A DNA stretch of 64,000 nucleotides from Desulfoluna sp. (GCF_030145185.1 NZ_JAQYWB010000009.1:41023-105022), one strand, 5' to 3'. Counted from the first letter of the stretch, positions 18,228-26,669 are shown. Notes: generated from the sequence alone by a model not told the origin. Numbers and translations: made by a program.

Positions 18228-18833
18228 ATGACGATGAAGAAAGCAGCTCGAGTTTTTGCAGGGATGGCCGTGGCAGTTTGCATGATGATGACCGCAGGAA
18301 GCGCCGTGGCGGCAGAAAATGGATCGAAGTTTAAGCTGGGGGTGGGGACGTATGGGCTGATTATTGAGGGCGACAGCGCCACCCAGGGTACAGATGACGA
18401 CACCTTTTACGGCGGTGCCCTTGTGGGAACAGCCTGTTTTACACAGCATGTGGCCATAAGGGGTGCTTTTTACGCCACGGAACATGAAGATTATTCTGAC
18501 CTGGAGATGAGCGGGATGGACCTTCAGCTTCTTCTGGGTACCAATTTTTATGAGGGATTTAATGTCTTTGGCGGGATTGGCGTCTATTCCGAGACCCTGG
18601 AGATGAGTGGCGGCTCTTTCAATGGCGTGAGCATCAATGCGGAGAAGGATTTTTCCGGGGCCCAGGCCTCTTTCGGGGTGGGGTACTCCTGGTCAAAGGT
18701 GAGCCTGGATTATGTGATTAATATCCGAGACAAGAGCGACTACGAGGATTTTATCCGTGAATACAGTGGCACCAACAGCGTGGACAATATTGTTGCCGTC
18801 TCCGGTGGCATTACGCTCTCCTATATCTTCTAA
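18228..18833 (+). CDS. Outer membrane beta-barrel protein
   Basis: A 201-residue exported protein. The signal peptide ends AVAA (cleavage near residue 27). The mature part alternates polar and hydrophobic residues, is Gly and aromatic rich, and ends in Phe (LSYIF), the usual outer membrane targeting signature. Size and layout suit an 8-stranded opacity/OmpW-like barrel. AGGAG precedes the ATG. It has no clear operon partner; a dispersed repeat begins about 110 bp downstream. Ligand or function is unknown. Confidence 0.8.
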   Translation: MTMKKAARVFAGMAVAVCMMMTAGSAVAAENGSKFKLGVGTYGLIIEGDSATQGTDDDTFYGGALVGTACFTQHVAIRGAFYATEHEDYSDLEMSGMDLQLLLGTNFYEGFNVFGGIGVYSETLEMSGGSFNGVSINAEKDFSGAQASFGVGYSWSKVSLDYVINIRDKSDYEDFIREYSGTNSVDNIVAVSGGITLSYIF

Positions 18834-18948
18834 ATTCCAAGTACCGGGGGCTAAACTTTTGCCAACTTGTATGAGCTGGGGTAACCATTCCGCTTCATCT
18901 TGTCTCTGGCGAGTCTCTTTTTGAAAAAAGTTTCGCAAAAACGTTTCA

Positions 18949-19129
18949 GCCCGTAGGGTGCGGCTCCCGCACCGTTCAACGTCACGCAAACCGCCGGCCC
19001 CGTCTCAACACGTATCACAAAATGCGGCGTTGCAGGTTTATCGAACGTTAAGCGGTGCGCTTGCGCACCGCCAAATCGCATTCGCAAACCCGCTTTCAAG
19101 GTGGCCCCACCTTGCCGCCGGAGGCTTTT
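18949..19129 (+). repeat. Dispersed ~190-bp repeat, copy 1
   Basis: It starts AGCCCGTAGGGTGCGGC and ends CTTGCCGCCGGAGGC. A second near-full copy is at 30891-31088, a partial inverted copy at 21092-21193 and a diverged inverted copy near 34870-34988. The end palindrome GCCTCCGGCGGCAAGGTG also occurs alone elsewhere. This copy abuts the rnhA stop codon with no gap. Confidence 0.85.
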
Positions 19130-19855
19130 TTAGTTTTTAATCGCTGAGGTGGCCAGCTGATCGGCTTTTTCATTTTCGGCGAAGCCGGCGTGGCCTTTGA
19201 CCTTGACGAACACGAGGTTGGAAAAACGGCGTGTGAGGGCGCGGATCTCTTCCACCAACTCCTGGTTGGCCTGGGCTTTCCAGCCCTTGGCGATGAGGCC
19301 CAGGGCGTAGCTGGAGTCGGTGTAGACGCGAACGGGCAGTTCCGGCTTTTTAACTTCGGAAAGGCCGGTGCGGATGGCTTCGAGTTCGGCGATGTTGTTG
19401 GTGCCCTGGCCGATGTTCCGTGAGATCTCGCGCTCGTGGGGGCCGTAGCGGAAGAAGACTCCGATGCCGGAAGGACCGGGGTTTCCTGAGCTGGCGCCGT
19501 CGGTGAAGATATGAATGACTCCGGGTTCGGTGGTGGAGAGGCCGTCTAAGGGCACCTCACGGACGAGGCCGGGTTGTGGGGGCGGGGGAACGCTCACCGC
19601 TCCTTTTTCAGGTGGTGCGGGGGTCTCTTCGGCCTTTTTTTTCTTGGCGGCTTTTGGGACCAGGTTTTCCGGGGCATCTGATTTGAGGGTGTCGGGGTAG
19701 ACCTGGTACTCATGGGTCTGCTTGAGGTTGTACTTGATACGGACCCGCCCCCCTTCAAGGAGAAGGGATTTCTCCTTATCCACCTCTGCCCACACCTTGT
19801 TGCCTTTAAAGCTCATGCGCTTCCAGAGGGCGCCCTCCTCGTCTTGTGTTGGCAT
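19130..19855 (-). CDS. rnhA: Ribonuclease H-like protein with N-terminal extension
   Basis: A 241-residue protein. The C-terminal ~140 residues are an RNase HI domain with the catalytic residues in order: Asp in FTDGASSGNPG (~residue 118), Glu in AELEAI, Asp in YTDSSYAL and the final Asp in NEKADQL. It cuts RNA in RNA-DNA hybrids. Residues 1-60 form an unrelated basic domain, possibly a substrate-binding extension, joined by an Ala/Lys/Pro-rich linker (about 68-100). The stop codon TAA is directly followed by the dispersed repeat. The gene lies 25 bp downstream of the muramidase-like gene on the same strand, so the two may be cotranscribed. Confidence 0.9.
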   Translation of the reverse strand: MPTQDEEGALWKRMSFKGNKVWAEVDKEKSLLLEGGRVRIKYNLKQTHEYQVYPDTLKSDAPENLVPKAAKKKKAEETPAPPEKGAVSVPPPPQPGLVREVPLDGLSTTEPGVIHIFTDGASSGNPGPSGIGVFFRYGPHEREISRNIGQGTNNIAELEAIRTGLSEVKKPELPVRVYTDSSYALGLIAKGWKAQANQELVEEIRALTRRFSNLVFVKVKGHAGFAENEKADQLATSAIKN

Positions 19856-19880
19856 CGTCTCCGCTCCGTTCTTTTCCCTG

Positions 19881-21059
19881 TTACGGGGTGTAAATTAATA
19901 AAGGCTCCCGAACCTTCCTGAACTCCATCAGTTCATCCTGCCAGCCCGCCTCGAGCGCGTCAATGGGGGTCCCCGCCTCAAGCTCTTTCCGAAGCTTTTT
20001 TGACCCCAGGATCATGTCCATGGGGTTTTTTTCGTATTCGTATTCGTAAGGGGGCTGTTTCCATGAAAAAGCATGGGGATGGTTGAGGAGAACCGCGCGG
20101 ATGAGGTCCAGACTGAGGCGATAGGGGGCGAAAACCTCCCGATCGGTGACGTGGATCTGAAAGCCCCGGCAGAGCTCTCCCTGCCATTTCCCGAAGGTGG
20201 GCTCGAAGCCGGTCTCTCGCAAGGTGCATCCGGCAAGGCTGAGAGGGGAAAGGGTGGCCAGGAGTTTTTTTGTGTCGAGGTATGGGGCCCCGAAGAGCTC
20301 AAAGGGGCGGGTGGTGCCTCGCCCTTCCGAGAGGTTGCAGCCTTCGAGGATGACCTGACCAGGATAGACCAGAGCCGCCTCTTCGCAGGGCATGTTGGGG
20401 GAGGGCAGTACCCAGGGGAGGCCGGTGTCGGAAAAATGCATGGATCGCTGCCAGCCCTGCATGGGGACCACCGAAAGGTCGCATCCGATGCCGCAGGCCT
20501 CGTTGAAAAAAAGGGCCAGCTCGCCGATGGTCATGCCGTGGCGCATGGGGATGGGGTAACGCCCCACAAAGGAGGTGCAGTCGGGGTGGGTGAGGTTGCC
20601 CTCCACCTGAACGCCGCCGATGGGATTGGGCCGGTCCAGGACCGCCACATGAAAGCCCTTTTCTGCCGCCGCTTCCATGATGTAGGTGAGGGTCCAGATA
20701 AAGGTGTAGACCCGGGTCCCCACATCCTGGATGTCCACCACCACCGTGTCGATCCCCTTTAGCATCTCATCGGTGGGCCACCTTGTTTTCCCGTAAAGGC
20801 TCCAGACAGGCACCCCGGTGACCGGATCGAGCCCGTGGCCCGATTCGATCATGTTGTCCTGCTTGTCGGCAAAAAATCCGTGCTGAGGAGAATAAAGAGC
20901 GGCCAGCCGCCCAGGCAGCGCCTCGGCAATAAGATCTCGGGCGTGGCGGTAATTCGGCCCCACCGAGGCCGGGTTGGCCATGAGCGCCAGTTTCCCTTTT
21001 CGTGCCCAGGCAGGCGGATTTTCCAGAAGATGTTCGAGACCGGTACGAACGCGTGGCAA
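19881..21059 (-). CDS. DUF1343 / NamZ-like exo-beta-N-acetylmuramidase
   Basis: A 392-residue protein of the DUF1343 family, whose characterised member NamZ removes terminal MurNAc from peptidoglycan fragments. Family blocks are visible: ALMANPASVG, LYSPQHGFFADKQ, VPVWSLYG, VVDIQDVGTRVYTFIWT, VLDRPNPIGG and WVLPSPNMP. A longer reading frame runs back to 21212, but those extra residues are a translation of the dispersed repeat. The true start is therefore TTG at 21059, with AAGGAG six bases upstream (21066-21071). No signal peptide was seen. A cell-wall recycling role is inferred from the family. Confidence 0.87.
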   Translation of the reverse strand: MPRVRTGLEHLLENPPAWARKGKLALMANPASVGPNYRHARDLIAEALPGRLAALYSPQHGFFADKQDNMIESGHGLDPVTGVPVWSLYGKTRWPTDEMLKGIDTVVVDIQDVGTRVYTFIWTLTYIMEAAAEKGFHVAVLDRPNPIGGVQVEGNLTHPDCTSFVGRYPIPMRHGMTIGELALFFNEACGIGCDLSVVPMQGWQRSMHFSDTGLPWVLPSPNMPCEEAALVYPGQVILEGCNLSEGRGTTRPFELFGAPYLDTKKLLATLSPLSLAGCTLRETGFEPTFGKWQGELCRGFQIHVTDREVFAPYRLSLDLIRAVLLNHPHAFSWKQPPYEYEYEKNPMDMILGSKKLRKELEAGTPIDALEAGWQDELMEFRKVREPLLIYTP

Positions 21060-21091
21060 AACAAACTCCTTGGTTGGAATAACGAAAATGG

Positions 21092-21193
21092 CCTCCGGCG
21101 GCAAGGTGTGCCACCTTGAAAGCTGGTTTGCGAATGCGCATCGGGAGGCGTATTTTGAGGCTGAACTGCGTCCGCATTCGCCCGGAGAGTGAG
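21092..21193 (-). repeat. Dispersed ~190-bp repeat, partial inverted copy
   Basis: Read on the minus strand it matches the last ~100 bp of the 30891-31088 unit, including CGAATGCGGACGCA and the terminal GGTGGC...GCCGCCGGAGGC. It lies immediately upstream of the DUF1343 gene and produces a false N-terminal extension. Confidence 0.8.
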
Positions 21194-21477
21194 GGTTGGC
21201 AACGTACGTCACACGTGCGTGAGCTGACGGCTTTTTATGGGTGACTCATGGGTTGAGGGCCTTAGTCATCGCGTCGGCCACATCTATGGAAACAGGCTCC
21301 ACAGAGGCTCTGCCTCCAGGCTTGAAACCCCGCAACCTGTGAGTTTTACCCCTTCACCACGGATTTTCATACCGGCAAGGTGGAGCCTTGTTCCTGAGAC
21401 TCCCAAACAGAGCCGGGGAGTGAAAAAGAAGTTTATCCTTAATGACGCATTGACAAATTCCTGCCCCGGGTTATTTT

Positions 21478-21607
21478 CCTTTAGCCTTTAGCCTTTAGCC
21501 TTTAGCCTTTAGCCTTTAGCCTTTAGCCTTTAGCCTTTAGCCTTTAGCCTTTAGCCTTTAGCCTTTAGCCTTTAGCCTTTAGCCTTTAGCCTTTAGCCTT
21601 TAGCCTT
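21478..21607. repeat. Heptanucleotide tandem repeat (CCTTTAG), 18 units
   Basis: Eighteen uninterrupted copies of CCTTTAG (GGCTAAA on the other strand) cover 21478-21603, followed by a partial unit. The stop codon TAA of hslO is formed by the first repeat unit on the minus strand. Perfect conservation suggests recent slippage or active turnover. Confidence 0.97.
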
Positions 21608-22535
21608 TTTTCCCCTTCCAGATCTCCGTAATCTGTTCCTTGGAAAAGTGGTAGGTGCTGTTGCAGTTATGGCAGCAGAGCTCCACGGGAAAGGGCCCTT
21701 CATTGGCGATGGCCGCCAGGTCCTTTTTGGGCAGCATGGAGAGATGCTGTGAAAAGGCTTTTTCGGAGCAGCGGCAGAAGAACTCCACCCGGTGGCTTCC
21801 CAGAAGCTTGGGGGTGAGTTCAGAAAAGACTGCCTGAATGACCTCCTCGGGGTTTTCGGCTCGCTCGGCGATGTCGCCGGGGGAGGGGAAAGAGGCCAGG
21901 AGGGCTTCAATCTTTTTATCGGTCTCTTCCGGGGCTCCGGGCATCACCTGGAGGAAGAGGCCGCCTGCGCCTACCACTTCGCCTTCTTTGTTGAAGTTGA
22001 TGCTGAGGTTGAAGACCGTGGGGGTCTGCTCCGAGGTGAAATAGTAGCTGGCCAGGTCTTCAGCAATATTGCCGTATTCCAGGGCCACCTGGCCGGTGTA
22101 GGGCTGCTTCATCCCTTCGAGTATCTTGGTGACGCTGAGCATGCCTGCACCCAGAAAAGGCGACATGTTGAGGCTCTCCAGGGGGGCCTTCACGGGGATG
22201 GGATTCTTTTTCAGAAATCCGCGTACCTCGCCGTAGGCATTGGCTTCCACGGAGAGCCCCTTGGCTGGGCCGGTGCCGTCAATCGAAAGGGAGATTCGGT
22301 CTTTGCCCTTGAGGTTGGCACTCATGAGGGTGCAGCCGAGGTAAGCGTGGCCGAGAATGTAGGTCTCCAGTATGCCCAGGTCGAAGTTACTGCGCATTTC
22401 ATTGATCATGCGGGTTCCATGGATAAACACACCGCGGACGGTGTCATCGGCCAGGAGAAAACGGTACATTTTGTCCCGTGCGTTGGCCTTGAGCTGCTCT
22501 TTGGCGTTGGCGCCGTATGGTTTTTTTTTAATCAT
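21600..22535 (-). CDS. hslO: Hsp33 redox-regulated chaperone
   Basis: A 311-residue Hsp33. The C-terminal zinc switch has CRC (residues 254-256) and CHNC (288-291), close to the family CxC...CxxC pattern. These cysteines release zinc and form disulfides on oxidation, turning on holdase activity. The N-terminal domain contains RFLLADDTVRGVFIHG and the glycine-rich EVRGFL region. MIKKKPYG at 22535 is the start; a longer frame to 22883 is not family-like. The stop codon lies in the heptamer array. Function as an oxidative-stress chaperone in the cytoplasm is established for the family. Confidence 0.92.
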   Translation of the reverse strand: MIKKKPYGANAKEQLKANARDKMYRFLLADDTVRGVFIHGTRMINEMRSNFDLGILETYILGHAYLGCTLMSANLKGKDRISLSIDGTGPAKGLSVEANAYGEVRGFLKKNPIPVKAPLESLNMSPFLGAGMLSVTKILEGMKQPYTGQVALEYGNIAEDLASYYFTSEQTPTVFNLSINFNKEGEVVGAGGLFLQVMPGAPEETDKKIEALLASFPSPGDIAERAENPEEVIQAVFSELTPKLLGSHRVEFFCRCSEKAFSQHLSMLPKKDLAAIANEGPFPVELCCHNCNSTYHFSKEQITEIWKGKKG

Positions 22536-23042
22536 CTCTTTTTTTCTATGGCATTTCGCATCGCCTTTTCTTGACCGAAGGGCGAGCGATGATTTATCTT
22601 TGTGGCTGAATTTCCACCTGAATTGCAACCCGTTATATAATACAGCTGGGCCGGGAATACCACTGAAAAAGGGTGGGGATGGGCCGGACCTTTTTTTCGG
22701 GGATGAAAGGCTCCATGGCTCTTCGACAGGGGGGGGATGATAAAATCGATTAAACCTCTTTTCCGAAGTGGCCGATAGGATCTTTACTGGGACTTTTTTA
22801 CATGGCATCCGTGCCGGGTGAAAGACTCCGTGATACCTGTTTGAAATGGTCCTGAACCCATCGAATGGAAGCGTGTTCCTCACTCCGCAGGCTCCTTTCA
22901 GATTTAAGATTTCAGGGTCCCGTTAACGTTCAAGGATGGAACAAAACGGCAACAGTCCGGCTGCAACGACGAACGATGCAGGAGTGACAGCGAACGGACT
23001 GAGCAGACCTCCCCAGGTGGATGTGGGGAAAAAGGAGCAAGG
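22536..23042. other. Gene-free interval between hslO and the histidine-rich membrane protein
   Basis: About 500 bp of divergent intergenic DNA. The only structure noted is CAGTCCG (near 22955) pairing with CGGACTG (near 22995), enclosing TGCA/TGCA, just before the gene at 23043. It may be a leader hairpin. No CDS is supported. Confidence 0.4.
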
Positions 23043-23594
23043 ATGCTGATAAAAAGACGAGAGCGTACGATGGGACGCCGGTGGCTGGTTGGGATGATTT
23101 TGGCGTGTATGGTTTTGGGATTCTCGGGCTCGGTGTTCGCTGAGTGGTATCCGGCCCCGTCCTATCTGGATCCCTCGGAAGAGTCGATTTTCTTAGAGGA
23201 CGAGGAACTGGACGCCCGAGACGACCGGTTTGCGCAGCCCGGTTTTTACATGCCTGACCTCTATCAAACCCACCGTCTTACGGGGTACAGTGCCGTTGCC
23301 CTGACCCTCTTGTCCCTGGTGACAGGAGACGACAAGAGCTTTCACAAGGTCAGTGGGGTGGGGGCCGCCGTCTTCGGCGTCGCCGCCGGTGCCTCCGGAC
23401 ACATCGCCTATGGTGAAGGGATCAATTTCAGAGAGGGCTGGACCCGGGAGAATATCCACGCGGGGTCCGGTTATCTCGCTACGGCCGCATTGGTCCTGAC
23501 CGGCGTTTTGGGCGCTGCCGATGAAAATCATTCCGCCGCAGGCGGGGTTGCCGCAGCGGCGGTTGTGGTTCCGGTGGCGGTGTTTGTTTTTTAG
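23043..23594 (+). CDS. Exported or membrane protein with four-helix b-type cytochrome-like pattern
   Basis: A 183-residue protein. A signal peptide or first helix (about residues 13-33, ending SVFA) is followed by a short acidic segment and four hydrophobic helices (from about residue 80). Histidines stand at helix edges: TYQTHRLTG-like, SFHKVSG, SGHIAYG, NIHAGSG and ENHSAAG. The pattern resembles small four-helix di-haem b cytochromes, but no family was recognised. AGGAG precedes the ATG. It converges with, and overlaps by 4 bp, the anti-sigma gene. Haem binding is inference. Confidence 0.65.
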   Translation: MLIKRRERTMGRRWLVGMILACMVLGFSGSVFAEWYPAPSYLDPSEESIFLEDEELDARDDRFAQPGFYMPDLYQTHRLTGYSAVALTLLSLVTGDDKSFHKVSGVGAAVFGVAAGASGHIAYGEGINFREGWTRENIHAGSGYLATAALVLTGVLGAADENHSAAGGVAAAAVVVPVAVFVF

Positions 23595-23866
23595 GATGAG
23601 AGAGCGGGAGGCATCTTCTTGAGGGCCTCCCGTAATTTTTGAGAAAACCCCGCAGGCACCGGCACCTCTTTGACCTCTTCGCAAAATCCAATGGTTCGCT
23701 TTAAGGTCTCAAGGCAGGTCGTGCAGCAGGGGCAAGCCTCGATGTGTGCCCGGATCGCTTTGCAGGTCACCTCATCTGTTTCCCCGTCTATGTATTCCGA
23801 CAGCTTTTCAAACAGGGCCAGGCACGCTTTATGATCGTCATCATGATGTGTGTGGTTGGTTGTCAT
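23591..23866 (-). CDS. Soluble zinc-finger anti-sigma factor
   Basis: A 91-residue protein. The His-x3-Cys-x2-Cys zinc motif of ZAS anti-sigma factors appears as HIEACPCC (residues ~51-58), with an upstream Cys in VTCKAIR. It has no transmembrane helix, so it is a cytosolic anti-sigma, which often senses redox or metals through its cysteines. The His/Asp-rich N-terminus (NHTHHDDDH) is unusual and might bind metal. It overlaps the ECF sigma gene by 26 bp, the standard sigma/anti-sigma arrangement. What it senses is unknown. Confidence 0.85.
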   Translation of the reverse strand: MTTNHTHHDDDHKACLALFEKLSEYIDGETDEVTCKAIRAHIEACPCCTTCLETLKRTIGFCEEVKEVPVPAGFSQKLREALKKMPPALSS

Positions 23867-24470
23867 GAAAATACCCCTTTAATTCTTCCCGCAGGAACAG
23901 GCGGGCACGGTGGAGCCTCACCTTGACATTGGTCGGTGTGATGCCCAGAATTTCTGATGCCTCGTCCGTTGAAAATCCTTCCATATCCCGCAAGACGAGG
24001 ACCAGACGGTATTGGGGTGGCAGCTCTTTGACGGATGCCTTGAGGTGGTCCCCCAGTTCCCGGTTCAACACCTGATGGATGGGCATGGCTGCCCATGCCG
24101 GCAGTTCTGTGTCGATGTCGGCAAGGTCCTGGGGCAAAAATTCGTCCAGGGAGAGCTCACGTTCCGGTGCGTATTTGGATCTGCGTCGCATGCGGTGGCA
24201 GACACCGGTGGCGATGCGGTACATCCAGTTTTTAAATTTTGTTTCCTGTCTGAAATCCTTTAAATAGCGAAATATGTTGATAAAGGTCTCCTGGACAAGG
24301 TCTTCGGAGTCGGAGGCATCCTTGCAGACACGAAGCCCGAAGTTGTAGAGTTTCCCCTCATACCGCGTGACCAACTCCTCAAACCTGTCTGTCGCTCCAT
24401 TTTGGATTGCGGTGACCAGCTCCGTGTCGTTGTCCCTGACGTCAGGCGTCTGGATTGGTTTTCTTTCCAT
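23841..24470 (-). CDS. ECF (sigma-24 family) RNA polymerase sigma factor
   Basis: A 209-residue ECF sigma factor. Region 2 (about residues 25-95) includes DASDSEDLVQETFINIF and FKNWMYRIATGVCHR. Region 4 (about 140-195) includes LPPQYRLVLVLRDMEGFS and the helix-turn-helix EASEILGITPTNVKVRLHRA. It redirects RNA polymerase to a stress regulon and is probably held inactive by the overlapping anti-sigma. A good promoter lies about 190 bp upstream (24662-24690), with a tiny membrane-protein gene between. Confidence 0.93.
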   Translation of the reverse strand: MERKPIQTPDVRDNDTELVTAIQNGATDRFEELVTRYEGKLYNFGLRVCKDASDSEDLVQETFINIFRYLKDFRQETKFKNWMYRIATGVCHRMRRRSKYAPERELSLDEFLPQDLADIDTELPAWAAMPIHQVLNRELGDHLKASVKELPPQYRLVLVLRDMEGFSTDEASEILGITPTNVKVRLHRARLFLREELKGYFHDNQPHTS

Positions 24471-24522
24471 TTTTTCCCCGCCCAGTTTTTTTCTTTCCTG
24501 CCACCTGGCAGGCTTCGCTCAT

Positions 24523-24612
24523 TCAGGTGCTGATTCCCATTTTGGGTAGAATCCATGCCTGAAGGGCGTACCAGACGGCGACGATGAGTCCCATGGCAAG
24601 CAGTGTCTCCAT
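24523..24612 (-). CDS. 29-residue single-pass membrane peptide
   Basis: A small ORF reading METLLAMGLIVAVWYALQAW followed by ILPKMGIST. It is nearly all one transmembrane helix. AAAGGAG lies 6 bases before the ATG. It is downstream of a consensus promoter and about 50 bp upstream of the sigma factor gene, so it is probably the first gene of the sigma operon. Too short for family recognition; the strong ribosome binding site and promoter support it. Confidence 0.55.
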   Translation of the reverse strand: METLLAMGLIVAVWYALQAWILPKMGIST

Positions 24613-24661
24613 ATTTTCTCCTTTGTGGGGGCGGTGATGCTGCCCCGGTTTTATAAGGGGT

Positions 24662-24690
24662 AGTATATCTTAAAGCGTGATGCGTCTCAA
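24662..24690 (-). promoter_or_regulatory. Sigma-70-type promoter for the small peptide and ECF sigma genes
   Basis: On the minus strand TTGAGA (24690-24685), a 17-bp spacer and TATACT (24667-24662), about 50 bp before the small peptide ATG. Confidence 0.7.
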
Positions 24691-24794
24691 GCTGGGGTAT
24701 GGACCGCGTTTTTACCTGTCCATACACCGGATGCTGAATGGGTGATGTTACCCGTGGGATCGTCCTCGCCCCTCTCCTTTGATGTGGGCGGCCA

Positions 24795-24873
24795 GCCCGG
24801 ATATTTCACGAAGGGTGAGAAAAGCGAGTAGATCATTGTTTTAATAGGGTCGTTTTCTCATGAAATATCTGGG
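24795..24873. repeat. MITE-like element (TAACCCGGATATTTCA family), short copy
   Basis: Ends CCCGGATATTTCACG and TTTTCTCATGAAATATCTGGG with the internal GAAGGGTGAGAAAA block; most of the middle is deleted. It overlaps the last dozen codons of the cytochrome b-like gene and supplies its stop codon. Confidence 0.8.
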
Positions 24874-25270
24874 CGAGGGCGGTGAGGCCCATAATCAATG
24901 CGCCGGCGAGATGGGTCAGGTCGGTGGCGGTGATGGCCGCCGCCGGCAGGTAAATGCCTTTCAGGTTTTTGATTACGAGAAACCCTCCCGAGGTGATGAC
25001 AACAATGTAGAGGCCGATTTTTACCCGGGCCATGCGGGAGAGGCTTTTTCTGTGCTCCAGAACCCAGGTGGTGGCGATCCAGGCGACCATGGCCAGAAAG
25101 AGGGCCGCGGTCAGGTAGTGGAGGGTCAGGGTGACCTGAAACTCCGCCAGCCAGCCGAGGCCGGGGATGTCAGCGATGTAGTACCGTTTAAAAATGGGCA
25201 TGTGGCCGACGCCGCTCAAGGCGAGGAAGAACATGTTGACCCGGAAGAGGGTGTGGAACAGTGGTGTCAT
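24833..25270 (-). CDS. Four-helix membrane cytochrome b-like subunit
   Basis: A 145-residue membrane protein with about four helices and histidines at helix edges: LFHTLF, GHMPIF, TLHYLT and LTHLAG. These positions suggest two b haems, as in small FdnI-like or cytochrome b561-like anchors. It overlaps the upstream four-cluster ferredoxin gene by 4 bp (ATGA), so it is probably its quinone-reactive membrane partner. No catalytic subunit gene is adjacent. The last ~12 residues are encoded within a MITE copy, so the native C-terminus may have been replaced. Haem ligation is inferred. Confidence 0.7.
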   Translation of the reverse strand: MTPLFHTLFRVNMFFLALSGVGHMPIFKRYYIADIPGLGWLAEFQVTLTLHYLTAALFLAMVAWIATTWVLEHRKSLSRMARVKIGLYIVVITSGGFLVIKNLKGIYLPAAAITATDLTHLAGALIMGLTALAQIFHEKTTLLKQ

Positions 25271-26244
25271 GAGGGGTCCTCCTCTTTGGCGGTCTGTTTT
25301 AGTTTCAGAAAAATACGTCCTGCGGCGGCGGCAAATCCGGCTAAGGGAGCAAGGAGCATGGCCGCCCCGACGTTTTCGGCCATGGCCATGCTGTTGCCGT
25401 GGGGGGCGAGATCGGGCAGGCCCGGCCCTTTTTCCATGGCGTTGTGCAGCGTGTCGAAGGGGACAGGAGAGACGTAAAGGGTGTTGGTGCCACCGTTCTC
25501 CTCCAATCCGTAAATATACCCGTTTATCTCTTTGGCCAGAGTTTTCGCTTTTTGGATCATCTCCTCCCGGGGGCCGATGCTTTGCACCCCTTCGGGGCAG
25601 GCGTCGATGCAGGCCGGGAGTTCTCCCTTTTTAAGCCGTTGGTGGCAGCGATCGCATTTGTACATCACCCCGTTTCCGGCCAGGGACGGAAGAATATCCA
25701 GGTAGAGCCCGACGCCGGTTTGTCGCTGGGGAATGTGCCAAGGACAGGCTTTGCGGCATTTGGCTCCCCCCAGGCAGAGAGAGTCGTTGATGCGGGAGAG
25801 CCCGTTTTTTTCTTGAACAGCCGCCCCCCAGGGGCAGAGCTTCACGCAGGGCGGGTTGACGCAGTGCATGCAGCGCCTGGGAATGTAGAGGGTCTGATTC
25901 TCGCCATTTACAGTGACCTCGGCTTCTTGAATCGTGAGCCAGTTGTAAGGGGTGAGCCGGTCTTCCACCTCCTGAGCCAGGCTGAAGTCTTCCACCGGAA
26001 CCCGGTTTGGGATCATGCTGGGAAAAGGCTTCCCGGGCCGGGGAAAATCACCCTCGTGGGTCTCACGGCAGGCCGTCACACACTCCCCGCAGCCCACACA
26101 CTTGGACAGGTCCAAAAGGGTGGTGAGATAGCCCCCCGGGTCCGCAGCTTCAGCGGTGCCGGGCAGGGCCGTCGCCGTCACCGCGGTGGCCGCCGTGGCA
26201 ACGCCCCCTTTGAGAAAAGCACGTCGAGATAGGGTCGGGTTCAT
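25267..26244 (-). CDS. Tat-exported 4Fe-4S ferredoxin with C-terminal anchor (FdnH/HybA-like)
   Basis: A 325-residue protein. The twin-arginine signal SRRAFLKGG (residues ~6-14) is followed by four Cys clusters: CVGCGECVTAC (~48-58), CMHCVNPPCVKLCP (~124-137), CLGGAKCRKACP (~157-168) and CDRCHQ with CIDACPEG (~196-217). A hydrophobic segment near residues 290-312 is the membrane anchor seen in HybA and FdnH. It would pass electrons between a periplasmic partner and the cytochrome b-like protein encoded next. The missing catalytic subunit must be encoded elsewhere. Confidence 0.88.
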   Translation of the reverse strand: MNPTLSRRAFLKGGVATAATAVTATALPGTAEAADPGGYLTTLLDLSKCVGCGECVTACRETHEGDFPRPGKPFPSMIPNRVPVEDFSLAQEVEDRLTPYNWLTIQEAEVTVNGENQTLYIPRRCMHCVNPPCVKLCPWGAAVQEKNGLSRINDSLCLGGAKCRKACPWHIPQRQTGVGLYLDILPSLAGNGVMYKCDRCHQRLKKGELPACIDACPEGVQSIGPREEMIQKAKTLAKEINGYIYGLEENGGTNTLYVSPVPFDTLHNAMEKGPGLPDLAPHGNSMAMAENVGAAMLLAPLAGFAAAAGRIFLKLKQTAKEEDPS

Positions 26245-26593
26245 GGGTGTCCTTTATAGTGGGTCATTCATAGGTTTACGGGACTTAAGAGACAGGCCCT
26301 GGAAAAGGGTTACAAAAAACCTCGGCCATCCGTGTGTTTACATCACCACCTGAATATCCTTGTTCCGTTTCGGTTCGTCTTTCTGGCTTTTTTATAAGGT
26401 CGCGGCCCAAACAATGACCAAGAACGAGAGATTGGATAAACAGGGGCTCAACGAACGGAAACACCGCCAGGGTTTTGACAAGGTAGTGGAGGCACCCCCG
26501 CACCTTTCTGGGTGCGCCGTGCTCCGCCGCGGCTTTTTTTGCCGGGGGCTTGGTCCGGTTCGTGTTATCCTAAAATGTCCATTATTGAACATA

Positions 26594-26669
26594 GCCCCTT
26601 TTTTATAATGGATGGAGCGTAGCGACTCCTCGAACGAAGCACAAAGAACGAAGAACCAAGAACCTTTTT
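26594..26669 (+). repeat. ~76-bp direct repeat, copy A
   Basis: Shares with copy B (26741-26817) the T-run, ATAATGGATG, CTCCTCGAACGAAGCAC and AGAACGAAGAACCAAGAAC. The copies are about 90 percent alike and 147 bp apart. Confidence 0.9.

Noticed and set aside
21060..21212. N-terminal extension of the DUF1343 protein
   Set aside because: The residues are a translation of the dispersed repeat; a TTG start with AAGGAG lies downstream of it.
21478..21607. The heptamer array as a CRISPR
   Set aside because: The units are 7 bp with no spacers and there are no cas genes.
22536..22883. N-terminal extension of Hsp33
   Set aside because: It exceeds the family length and is unlike Hsp33; MIKKKPYG is the natural start.
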